Assembly: GCF_902506655.1 (NCBI RefSeq)
Contig: NZ_LR734808.1
Coordinates: 3,036,501-3,100,500, forward strand
Direction: 5' to 3'
DNA length: 64,000 bases
Source: Marinoscillum sp. 108
GTDB taxonomy: Bacteria; Bacteroidota; Bacteroidia; Cytophagales; Cyclobacteriaceae
Both the position numbers and the translations under genes were made by a program. Below are positions 52,741-59,523 of this stretch, one piece after another; the stretch's first letter is position 1, and every line of letters starts with the position of its first letter. The notes under the pieces are model-generated. The model was not told the DNA's origin. It saw nothing but the letters and a program-made list of their open reading frames with translations, and did not search any database.

Positions 52741-53097
52741 TTAAAATTCGTAATTCAGGTATTCATTGCCAGGAGGCTCCTCGTCGTACTTTAGTTTATA
52801 AATAAAGTAAAAGATGAAATTGAATTTGCAAACGGAGTTGAGATTGGTTGAGTCCTGATTTTGATTGAGGTACATCCCCCCACCAGTGTTGGTGCTCTCG
52901 GATGCTGAGGTTGTTTCCTCCGACTTTTCGGCGGCATTGTTTGTGGATGTAGCCTCAGTGGATTTTTTGGTTTTACTCGCTTCTTCATTAGTGCTTGCGC
53001 TGGCATAATCTGCCAAAAGCATACAGAAAACGGTTAGTGATATGGAAGCGAGCTTTTTCAGAACATGGAAATTTAGGTAAAAATACGAAATATCCAT
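52741..53097 (-). CDS. Exported low-complexity protein
   Basis: 118 residues. A hydrophobic leader (about 13-32, KLASISLTVFCMLLADYASAS) looks like a signal peptide; a GTG twelve codons in (53064) would give a more usual leader. The middle is Ser/Thr/Glu/Lys-rich, and the C-terminus contains an aromatic stretch FNFIFYFIYKL and a tail ending YLNYEF. Not recognised. Convergent with the HisA-like gene, 1 nt apart. Low complexity makes it weakly supported. Confidence 0.45.
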   Translation of the reverse strand: MDISYFYLNFHVLKKLASISLTVFCMLLADYASASTNEEASKTKKSTEATSTNNAAEKSEETTSASESTNTGGGMYLNQNQDSTNLNSVCKFNFIFYFIYKLKYDEEPPGNEYLNYEF

Positions 53098-53138
53098 GCC
53101 ATGGGTTAGAAATAGGCAAGATTTAACCGATTATTTTT

Positions 53139-53903
53139 TTAAATCTCCCCCACTAATACGACGATCAAAATAGCCACCAGCAAAATGGTGAAAATAAAGA
53201 GGAGGTAACTCACGATCCAGGTAAGCAATGCCTTGAAGAACTTTCGGAAAGTAATTTTCCCGTCATCGAAGCGGCCAAGGGCCCAGCAAAAATAGATAAG
53301 TGAGACCAAGGTCATATACTGACTAACCCAAAAGCCAGTCCACTTGAAGGCCAAAAGGCCCACGATAAGAAACCAAATGGTATGGGTCTGGAGGTAAGTG
53401 ATCAGTACCAGATTTTCCAGGAAGCTCCTTTTCTTTCGGTATAGCCACTGAACCCCCACGGTCAAAAACGGGATGAGAAATGCTGAGGCGAATCGAAAAT
53501 TTCTGGAGATCCACCCGGAGATGTTCTCCTGTAAGGCGAGCTGTCGCTCACTGCCGGAGCCTTGAGGCAGCCCCAGGTTTTCGTTGGTCGATTTGATGAA
53601 ATCTGCAACTTCCAGACCCAATAGTTCGAAAGCAATGAGCATCAGGGCGGTCATCACTATGTAATACCCGAGGGGCCCGATGTATCGCACATTGTTTCTG
53701 TTGAGGTAGGCCGTGATCACCTGCTCGGGGTGCAAAAACAGACCCCAGGCTGATCGGGTAAACTTGGTGTCGAGTCCGAGCCAGCGGTCTGTGAACTCAG
53801 AAGAAATATACCTGATGGTGAGTTTCTTCAGGTGGAGCTTTTGCCCGCAATTGGGGCAGTAGTTTCCGTCAGATTCCTGGTTACAGTTGATGCATGTTTC
53901 CAT
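53139..53903 (-). CDS. DUF3667 zinc-ribbon membrane protein
   Basis: 254 residues from the ATG at 53903 (53915 also possible). The start CINCNQESDGNYCPNCGQ is a zinc ribbon of two CxxC pairs. Then comes WLGLDTKFTRSAWGLFLHPEQVITAYL, typical of DUF3667, and four or five transmembrane helices. Function unknown. Stands between the MscS gene and the low-complexity gene. Confidence 0.82.
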   Translation of the reverse strand: METCINCNQESDGNYCPNCGQKLHLKKLTIRYISSEFTDRWLGLDTKFTRSAWGLFLHPEQVITAYLNRNNVRYIGPLGYYIVMTALMLIAFELLGLEVADFIKSTNENLGLPQGSGSERQLALQENISGWISRNFRFASAFLIPFLTVGVQWLYRKKRSFLENLVLITYLQTHTIWFLIVGLLAFKWTGFWVSQYMTLVSLIYFCWALGRFDDGKITFRKFFKALLTWIVSYLLFIFTILLVAILIVVLVGEI

Positions 53904-53957
53904 TTCAGAGGGCATTGAGCTTACTAAAGCTAAAAATAAAATGGAAGGGAATCGAAT

Positions 53958-55019
53958 TTATCTTTTTTCCGTAGCGTGAATATCCAGTCTCTGGACAGGA
54001 AGACTTTCCGGGTGTTCCTTTTGCAGGAAGGCGATGAGTTTTTCGCGTACGCTGCACCGAAGATCCCAGGCCATAGGCGAATTTTTAGCTGACATGAGTG
54101 CTCTCACCGTCATGGTATATTCTTTGGTATCCGTGATTTGGAGAGATTTCACCTGACCGTCCCAGTTGGGTTCCGTTTCCAGAATTTCTTCCAGTTTGCT
54201 GCGAAGTTTTTCTACTGGGGTGCGATAGTCCAAATGGAGAATGACCGATCCTATGATCTCCCCTTTGTTTCTTGTCCAATTCTGGAAGGGCTTCTCCACA
54301 AAATAAGTGATTGGCAGAATGAGCCGGCGCCAGTCCCAGATTCGCACCACCACATAGGTGAGGTTGATCTCTTCTACCCATCCCCATTCACCCTCTACCA
54401 CCACGGCATCATCCATCTTGATGGGCTGAGTAAAAGCAATTTGGATTCCCGCCAGAAAATTGGAGATAGACTTTTGTGCTGCAAACCCAAGGATAACACT
54501 GGCTACACCGGCCGTAGTGAGGAGGGTCTGACCGTATTTACGACCTTCCTCAAAGCTCAGGAGGATCAGGGCAAAGCCAATAAGAACAATGACCACTATA
54601 AAAACCTTCTTGAGAAAATTGATCTGAGTGAGAATCTTACGCTCTTTGCGGTTGTCTTCTTTGTCAATATCGTACCGATCGAGGAAGATGTCTTCCATGG
54701 CGTAAAGTACCCGGATCAGGAAGTGGACGGAAGCGATGATGAGCAGAATCAGAAAGGTTTTAATCAGGATTCGGCTGGTGTCAGTATCCTCGGCATAGTT
54801 CAGGACAATGAAAATGGAGGCTACAGGCACGAGTGTGTTGAATGCCGTTTTGCACCACTTTCTGAAAATTAGCAGGTCGTTGGATTTGGCTTTTTTTACG
54901 GTAATTGTAAGGCTGATGGCGACCACCCAGTTGATAATCACTCCGGCCACCAGTCCAATAATGATGTGAACCACCGGAAAGGACAGGTCGGACACGTTCT
55001 GAATCAGGTCTTTCAACAT
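53958..55019 (-). CDS. MscS-family mechanosensitive channel
   Basis: 353 residues from the ATG at 55019; the longer frame to 55046 adds nine residues. Four transmembrane helices lead to the pore helix AGVASVILGFAAQKSISNFLAGIQIAF, then the beta domain with KMDDAVVVEGEWGWVEEINLTYVVVRIWDWRRLILPI, the MscS hallmark. The C-terminal part is cytoplasmic. It opens on membrane tension to release solutes during osmotic downshock. Confidence 0.92.
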   Translation of the reverse strand: MLKDLIQNVSDLSFPVVHIIIGLVAGVIINWVVAISLTITVKKAKSNDLLIFRKWCKTAFNTLVPVASIFIVLNYAEDTDTSRILIKTFLILLIIASVHFLIRVLYAMEDIFLDRYDIDKEDNRKERKILTQINFLKKVFIVVIVLIGFALILLSFEEGRKYGQTLLTTAGVASVILGFAAQKSISNFLAGIQIAFTQPIKMDDAVVVEGEWGWVEEINLTYVVVRIWDWRRLILPITYFVEKPFQNWTRNKGEIIGSVILHLDYRTPVEKLRSKLEEILETEPNWDGQVKSLQITDTKEYTMTVRALMSAKNSPMAWDLRCSVREKLIAFLQKEHPESLPVQRLDIHATEKR

Positions 55020-55202
55020 ATCGACAAGGTACTGTCGACGGGTCAAAAATCAAATGGAGGGAGGTTTTTTGGTGGGTGTGGGCAAAATGATCCTTACAAA
55101 GTGTGGGGTAAAAAACATGGGCTGATACCCCGGCGAGTTTTAATGGTTGGTTAATTCAGCTTGAAAATGATCACACAATTAGAAGCTATTAAGAGAAAGT
55201 TT

Positions 55203-55655
55203 CCCCTCTTGAGAGGGGATTAAGGGGTGTGTTTTCATAAATTTAGAATCACCACCATGCGAAGAAAAATCATCCCCTATCATCCGAAGCTCAAAGAGCT
55301 TGCTCGCCAACTACGAAACAACAGTACCAAAAGTGAGATCAGGCTTTGGCAATGCCTGAAGGGCAAGCAGATGATGGGCTATGACTTTCATAGACAGAAG
55401 CCACTGCTGGAATACATTGCAGATTTCTATTGCTACGAACTGGAGCTGGTGATTGAGCTGGATGGCTACACCCACAATTTTGAAGAAGTGGTAGAAAAGG
55501 ATGAGATTAAGCAAAAGGCTTTGGAAGAAGTGGGGTTGACTGTGATGAGGTTTGCAGATGTAGAGGTGATGCATGATATTAATAATGTGTTGAGGGCCAT
55601 AGAAAATTATATTTTAGATAGAGAGAAACACACCCCCGACCCCTCTCAAGAGGGG
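55203..55655. mobile_element. Candidate small mobile unit: DUF559 gene between inverted repeats
   Basis: Left arm: CCCCTCTTGAGAGGGG (55203-55218), then after a short spacer GGGGTGTGTTT (55224-55234). Right arm: AAACACACCCC (55626-55636), then CCCCTCTCAAGAGGGG (55640-55655). The 16-bp blocks are exact reverse complements, and each is itself a near-palindrome. They enclose almost all of one DUF559 gene. No target duplication was recognised. Confidence 0.5.
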
Positions 55656-55691
55656 AGAAATGGCGACCAACACCAAAGTACAGGCAAGTGA
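55257..55691 (+). CDS. DUF559 family protein (Vsr/restriction-endonuclease-like fold)
   Basis: 144 residues from the ATG at 55257. LARQLRNNSTKSEIRLWQCLKGKQ, GYDFHRQKPLLEYIADFYCYELELVIELDG and VGLTVMRFADVEVMHD give the DUF559 pattern, whose fold is related to the very-short-patch-repair nuclease; Glu, Asp and Glu in YIADFY and VIELDG could form the metal site. Activity is unproven. The last 20 or so codons (TPDPSQEGR and on) read through the right inverted repeat, so the natural stop may have been lost or moved. No methyltransferase or other partner is adjacent. Confidence 0.82.
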   Translation: MRRKIIPYHPKLKELARQLRNNSTKSEIRLWQCLKGKQMMGYDFHRQKPLLEYIADFYCYELELVIELDGYTHNFEEVVEKDEIKQKALEEVGLTVMRFADVEVMHDINNVLRAIENYILDREKHTPDPSQEGRNGDQHQSTGK

Positions 55692-55731
55692 CCACTCAAT
55701 CAGAGCCATATTAGAAGAGCCGGTCAATCAG

Positions 55732-55866
55732 AACAAAAAAAGCAGCTACAAATAAATGTAACTGCTTTTGCAAAGGGTGGAAGACCGGACTCGACGGGGC
55801 CAACCTTTGGCCGGCGGCCTCCTGAACTACGGTTTGATCAATGGACCGGTTCGCCATGCTTTTAAA
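55732..55866 (-). repeat. Degenerate tRNA-His 3' copy A with terminator
   Basis: Contains the terminator stem, then GGGTGGAAGACCGGACTCGA matching the 3' end of the functional tRNA-His, a 15-nt palindromic insert (GGCCAACCTTTGGCC, 55798-55812) and CTCCTGAACTAC matching the anticodon arm. It then departs from the tRNA sequence. The first 60 bases after 55741 are identical to copy B at 56281. Confidence 0.75.
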
Positions 55867-55918
55867 CAAAAAAGCAGCTACAAATAAACGACCTTCTGAA
55901 CCACAGTTTGATCAATTG
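55867..55918 (-). repeat. Truncated repeat copy
   Basis: A partial unit: the start of the terminator (CAAAAAAGCAGCTACAAATAAA) is fused directly to CGACCTTCTGAACCACAGTTTG, losing the tRNA 3' portion in between. Consistent with deletion between repeats. Confidence 0.6.
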
Positions 55919-56250
55919 AAGCAATAAAGTTGTGGGGAGATTATATTTAAAGATGGATTGTGATCCGCAATCTGACATTTCATATGACTCAATCCAACCG
56001 ATTGGCTACTTACCCTTCATTTTCTTTGCTTGCCCAAAGAAAACGAAGCAAAAGAAAAGGCACCAACGCAAAAAATCATTTTGACTCATTGTGTTTGGGA
56101 TTTTTTAAAGATCTTTTGAAGTCAAAATGATTCACACTTGCCTTGGATGCCCCACCCGCCTGTCCTCCTTTCGAAATTCGCAGTCCATTAATCGGGTTTA
56201 CAAAATATAACTAAATGGAGTTACCCCACACTAATATTGCTTGATCATTG
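55919..56250. other. Non-coding DNA between tRNA-His repeat copies
   Basis: 332 nt without a plausible gene. It contains an imperfect inverted A/T-rich block (TTTTCTTTGCTT near 56020 and AAGCAAAAGAAAA near 56046) and a 13-bp inverted repeat listed separately. Such sequence resembles dispersed repeat DNA rather than a gene. Confidence 0.5.
56074..56132. repeat. 13-bp inverted repeat
   Basis: AATCATTTTGACT (56074-56086) and AGTCAAAATGATT (56120-56132) are exact reverse complements 33 nt apart. There is no T-run after it, so it is not a typical terminator; it may be the end of a former element. Confidence 0.6.
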
Positions 56251-56271
56251 TAGCGGTTCGCCATGGTTTTA

Positions 56272-56406
56272 AACAAAAAAAGCAGCTACAAATAAATGTA
56301 ACTGCTTTTGCAAAGGGTGGAAGACCGGACTCGACGGGGCCAACCTCTGGCCGGCGACCTTCTGAGCCACAGTTTGATTGATGGAGTGGTTCGCCATGTT
56401 TTTAAA
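56272..56406 (-). repeat. Degenerate tRNA-His 3' copy B with terminator
   Basis: Same organisation as copy A, including the palindromic insert (GGCCAACCTCTGGCC) in the T-arm, then CTTCTGAGCCACA. It abuts the functional tRNA and terminator directly, as in a tandem repeat of about 130 bp. The insert prevents tRNA folding, so it is a pseudo-tRNA fragment. Confidence 0.75.
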
Positions 56407-56407
56407 C

Positions 56408-56442
56408 AAAAAAAGCAGCTACAAATAAATGTAACTGCTTTT
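56408..56442 (-). terminator. Terminator of tRNA-His
   Basis: On the minus strand AAAAGCAGTTACA (complement of 56430-56442) pairs with TGTAGCTGCTTTT (complement of 56411-56423), one G-T pair, followed by a run of T. It lies 6 nt after the tRNA 3' end. Confidence 0.8.
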
Positions 56443-56448
56443 GCAAAG

Positions 56449-56522
56449 GGTGGAAGACCGGACTCGAACCGGCGACCTCCTGAACCACAATCAGGCGTTC
56501 TAACCAACTGAACTACAACCAC
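56449..56522 (-). tRNA. tRNA-His (anticodon GTG)
   Basis: Anticodon arm CCTGA-TTGTGGT-TCAGG with GTG, T-arm with GGTTCGAGTCC, D-arm GTTCAG, and a C opposite the extra 5' G expected for His (G at 56523). The acceptor stem pairs GTGG and G7 normally, but positions 5 and 6 (T,T) face T,T, giving two apparent mismatches. Functional by position and sequence, though the stem is weakened. Confidence 0.85.
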
Positions 56523-56572
56523 CGTCTAAATTGGGATGCAAATGTAAATGCATTCAAGGATTTTAGCAAAAA

Positions 56573-57916
56573 TTAATTGCGCTCAAAAGTAAGTCGAGCT
56601 CCTTTTTTACTTTCATCAAATTTTCCCTCCGCATAGGCCAGGTGTCCCGACACCCAAACCTGCTCTACTGATGACTGAAAAGTGTGGCCATCAAAGGGTG
56701 ACCAGCCACATTTTGACAGGATATTTTCTGGCGAAACCTTCCAAGGCTTGTGCAGGTCTACCAGCACCAGGTCAGCAAAATAACCTTCCCGGATATATCC
56801 CCGCTCTGCCACCTGAAAACACTCGGCTGGGGCATGGCATGCTTTTTCTACTATTTTCTCCAGGCTGATCTTTCCCTGATGATAAAAATCCAGCAGGGCC
56901 GTCAGTGAGTGTTGTACCAAAGGTCCACCGGAAGGTGCTTTGGTGTAGGGGTTATTCTTTTCAGCAATGGTATGGGGCGCATGATCCGTGGCGATGATGT
57001 CGATCCTGTCATCCAAAAGGGCTTCCCAGATCTTATCCCTGTCGCTTTCACTTTTCACAGCAGGGTTCCACTTGATCCATTGGGCTTTGTTCTTATAATC
57101 TTGATCTGAAAACCACAGGTGATGGATGCAGGCCTCTGCTGTAATTCTCTTGTCTTTAAGCGGGAGGGTATTATCAAAAAGGGCGGTTTCAATGCCCGTG
57201 GAGATGTGTAGAATGTGGAGCCTGGTGTTGTGTTTCTTGGCTAGGGCCACAGCCATGGAGGAGGACTTGTAGCAAGCTTCAGCACTCCTGATGACCGGAT
57301 GCAGCTCAAAGGGAATCTGATCTCCATATTGGGCCACATAGTGCTCCATATTTTGCCTGATGGTAGCCTCATCTTCACAGTGTGTGGCAATGAGCATCGG
57401 GGCATTTTTATAAAGCTCTTCCAAGGTTTTCTCATCGTCCACTAGCATGTTGCCAGTAGAGGATCCCATGAACACTTTGATGCCGCAGACTTCTGCAGGA
57501 TTGGTTTTGAGTACCTCATCCAGGTTATCATTGGTGGCGCCCATGAAAAAGGAGTAGTTGGCCAGTGATTTTTGTCTTCCTATTTCATACTTAGCTGTCA
57601 GTAGTTCCTGAGTGGTAGTTTGCGGGATGACATTGGGCATTTCCATGAAAGATGTAACCCCACCAGCCACCGCAGCTTTGGCTTCTGTGTAGATTTCCGC
57701 CTTGTGAGTCAGCCCTGGCTCCCTGAAATGCACCTGATCGTCTATGAGGCCGGGCAGGAGGTATTTTCCTTCTGCATTGATTTCCCGGACTGCTCCATCC
57801 ACCTTCAGGTCAGCTCCTATTTTTACGATCCGCTGACCCTCTATCAACAGATCTGCCGAATGGATGCTGCCTTCATTAACTATTTGTGCGTTTTTGATCA
57901 GGTACTTTGATGCCAT
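56573..57916 (-). CDS. pyrC: Dihydroorotase
   Basis: 447 residues, amidohydrolase superfamily. LIDDQVHFREPGLTHKAE at 57-74 is the metal-binding loop, with Gln61-Val-His63 where most dihydroorotases have HxH; I recall this Gln in other Bacteroidota. KVFMGSSTGN holds the bridging lysine, ILHIST and IATDHAPH other ligands. It closes carbamoyl-aspartate to dihydroorotate in pyrimidine synthesis. It follows the M28 peptidase gene by 18 nt on the same strand. Confidence 0.92.
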   Translation of the reverse strand: MASKYLIKNAQIVNEGSIHSADLLIEGQRIVKIGADLKVDGAVREINAEGKYLLPGLIDDQVHFREPGLTHKAEIYTEAKAAVAGGVTSFMEMPNVIPQTTTQELLTAKYEIGRQKSLANYSFFMGATNDNLDEVLKTNPAEVCGIKVFMGSSTGNMLVDDEKTLEELYKNAPMLIATHCEDEATIRQNMEHYVAQYGDQIPFELHPVIRSAEACYKSSSMAVALAKKHNTRLHILHISTGIETALFDNTLPLKDKRITAEACIHHLWFSDQDYKNKAQWIKWNPAVKSESDRDKIWEALLDDRIDIIATDHAPHTIAEKNNPYTKAPSGGPLVQHSLTALLDFYHQGKISLEKIVEKACHAPAECFQVAERGYIREGYFADLVLVDLHKPWKVSPENILSKCGWSPFDGHTFQSSVEQVWVSGHLAYAEGKFDESKKGARLTFERN

Positions 57917-57934
57917 GTGTTATTCATTTCTAAA

Positions 57935-59392
57935 TCAATCCAGGCGAACCCGGTCCTCTCGGTTGGCCAGCTCCCAGGCTGTAAAGAAAACAAGCTCCGC
58001 TCTTTTTTGCATGAGTTCGAAGTTAATTTTCTCGATTGTGTCCGTGGGGCGATGGTAGTCGGCGTGCGTTCCGTTGAAGTAGAAGATGATAGGCACATTC
58101 TTTTTAGCAAAATTGTAGTGATCAGATCGGTAGTAGTACCTGTTCGGGTCTGTTTCTGCATTGTAGGTATAGTCTAGCTCCAGTTTTGTGTAGGTGTTAT
58201 TGGCCTTTTCGGAAATGTCATGTAACTCCTTCGAGAGTTTATCTGCACCTATCACATAGACATAGTTGGGGGTTTTCTCATGCCCTTCATCCACTCTGCC
58301 CACCATGTCCACATTCAGGTTGGTGACGGTGTTTTCCATGGGGAACACCGGATTTTCTGTATAATATTCACTGCCAAGCAAACCTTTTTCCTCCCCGGAA
58401 ACGGTCATGAAAAGGATGCTTCGTCTGGGCCTGATGCCTTTTGCTGCAGCTTCAGAAAAGGCCTGGGCGATCTCCAATACTGTGGAGGTTCCTGATCCAT
58501 CGTCATCAGCGCCATTATTGATCTCGCCATTGTCAGAAATACCAATGTGGTCATAGTGTGAGGTTACCACCAGCACTTCTTCGGGTTTCTCACTGCCCTT
58601 GAGGAACCCCAGTACATTCTCTGCGGTGATGTCTTCTACCAGCATGTCTGCATTGAGGATCAGCCTTGCGCTTTTATTCTTTCCTGTTTCCTTTAGTTTG
58701 TCATATGGCATGTCAAACATCCAGGAGGCCAACTCAGGGTCACCAATAATAATCTTGTTACCAGCGGTGGTGGACTCCAGCGCCATTCTGGATCCCTGCA
58801 GATACCTGCTATATCTGGTCATGATGAAGCTAAATCTGCTTTCGTCCTCCACAATGAGTATGATGCCTGCCGCATCCAGGTCTTTGACCTCAGCAAGCAC
58901 TTTCCTCCAGTTGCCCATTTCTTGCGTGACCACAGCTACGAACTTCCCGCTGAGGTTCATTTTCTTCAGATTGTCTATTGTCTGAATACCAGCAAAAAGG
59001 ATGTCCACATATTCTTCACCTATTGTTTCCTCACGGGAGTTATAGATGAAATCCTCAAAGTTGGTTTTTACTTCTTCACCTTTTTTAAGGTAGGCTGTAC
59101 GGTAAGTCATTTTCTTCAGAGGGTAGCTCTGGAAGTAGGACATACCGTCATCTGTTTTTACCGGAGCCTCCAGGCCAAAAGAGTTGAATTTTTCGGCGAT
59201 ATAGGCGGCGGCCATTTTCTGACCTCTTTCACCGGTTTCACGCCCCTCCAGACTGTCAGAAGCCAGCACAGAGAGATAATCCTTCAAATCCGAAGTTGTT
59301 ATTGTTTTTGAGTATTTGACAGCTCTTTTATCCTGTGAATTTGCATTTATAAAGAATAAAAGCAGGATTGAGCCAAATAATAAGTGCTTCAT
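57935..59392 (-). CDS. Exported M28-family zinc aminopeptidase
   Basis: 485 residues with a signal peptide (HLLFGSILLLFFINANS). A PA-like insert covers about 130-240. The peptidase domain shows VTSHYDHIG (first His), NNGADDDGSGTSTVLEIA (Asp), SGEEKGLLGSEYY (Glu) and a late YRSDHYNFAKKNVPIIFYFNGTHADYH (His), the two-zinc ligands. It should trim amino acids from peptides outside the inner membrane. A TAGCTTTG box stands 23 nt before the start. Confidence 0.92.
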   Translation of the reverse strand: MKHLLFGSILLLFFINANSQDKRAVKYSKTITTSDLKDYLSVLASDSLEGRETGERGQKMAAAYIAEKFNSFGLEAPVKTDDGMSYFQSYPLKKMTYRTAYLKKGEEVKTNFEDFIYNSREETIGEEYVDILFAGIQTIDNLKKMNLSGKFVAVVTQEMGNWRKVLAEVKDLDAAGIILIVEDESRFSFIMTRYSRYLQGSRMALESTTAGNKIIIGDPELASWMFDMPYDKLKETGKNKSARLILNADMLVEDITAENVLGFLKGSEKPEEVLVVTSHYDHIGISDNGEINNGADDDGSGTSTVLEIAQAFSEAAAKGIRPRRSILFMTVSGEEKGLLGSEYYTENPVFPMENTVTNLNVDMVGRVDEGHEKTPNYVYVIGADKLSKELHDISEKANNTYTKLELDYTYNAETDPNRYYYRSDHYNFAKKNVPIIFYFNGTHADYHRPTDTIEKINFELMQKRAELVFFTAWELANREDRVRLD

Positions 59393-59414
59393 TTTATATA
59401 AATTTTGAAAACCA

Positions 59415-59422
59415 CAAAGCTA
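59415..59422 (-). promoter_or_regulatory. Predicted -7 box for the M28 peptidase gene
   Basis: TAGCTTTG on the minus strand fits TAnnTTTG and is the same octamer as the rimO box. Confidence 0.5.
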
Positions 59423-59481
59423 AACAAATATTATACGTTTTTATCCAGCAGAGATGGGCGAATAAAATGTTGAATTCATTA

Positions 59482-59489
59482 TACATTTG
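59482..59489 (+). promoter_or_regulatory. Predicted -7 box for gcvP
   Basis: TACATTTG matches TAnnTTTG, 34 nt before the gcvP ATG. No glycine riboswitch is visible in the short leader. Confidence 0.5.
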
Positions 59490-59523
59490 CAGCTTGAAAT
59501 TCCATCCATAATACCACCACATT

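Noticed and set aside
56286-56522. Two open frames around tRNA-His (VVQLVRTPDCGSGG and RPDSNRRPPEP)
   Set aside because: Both are translations of the tRNA-His gene and its degenerate copy, a common source of false proteins.
55141-56560. CRISPR array in the repeat-rich stretch
   Set aside because: The repeats are few, of about 130 bp, with tRNA sequence, and no regular spacers or cas genes occur.
59393-59523. Glycine riboswitch before gcvP
   Set aside because: The leader after the -7 box is about 35 nt, too short for the aptamer.
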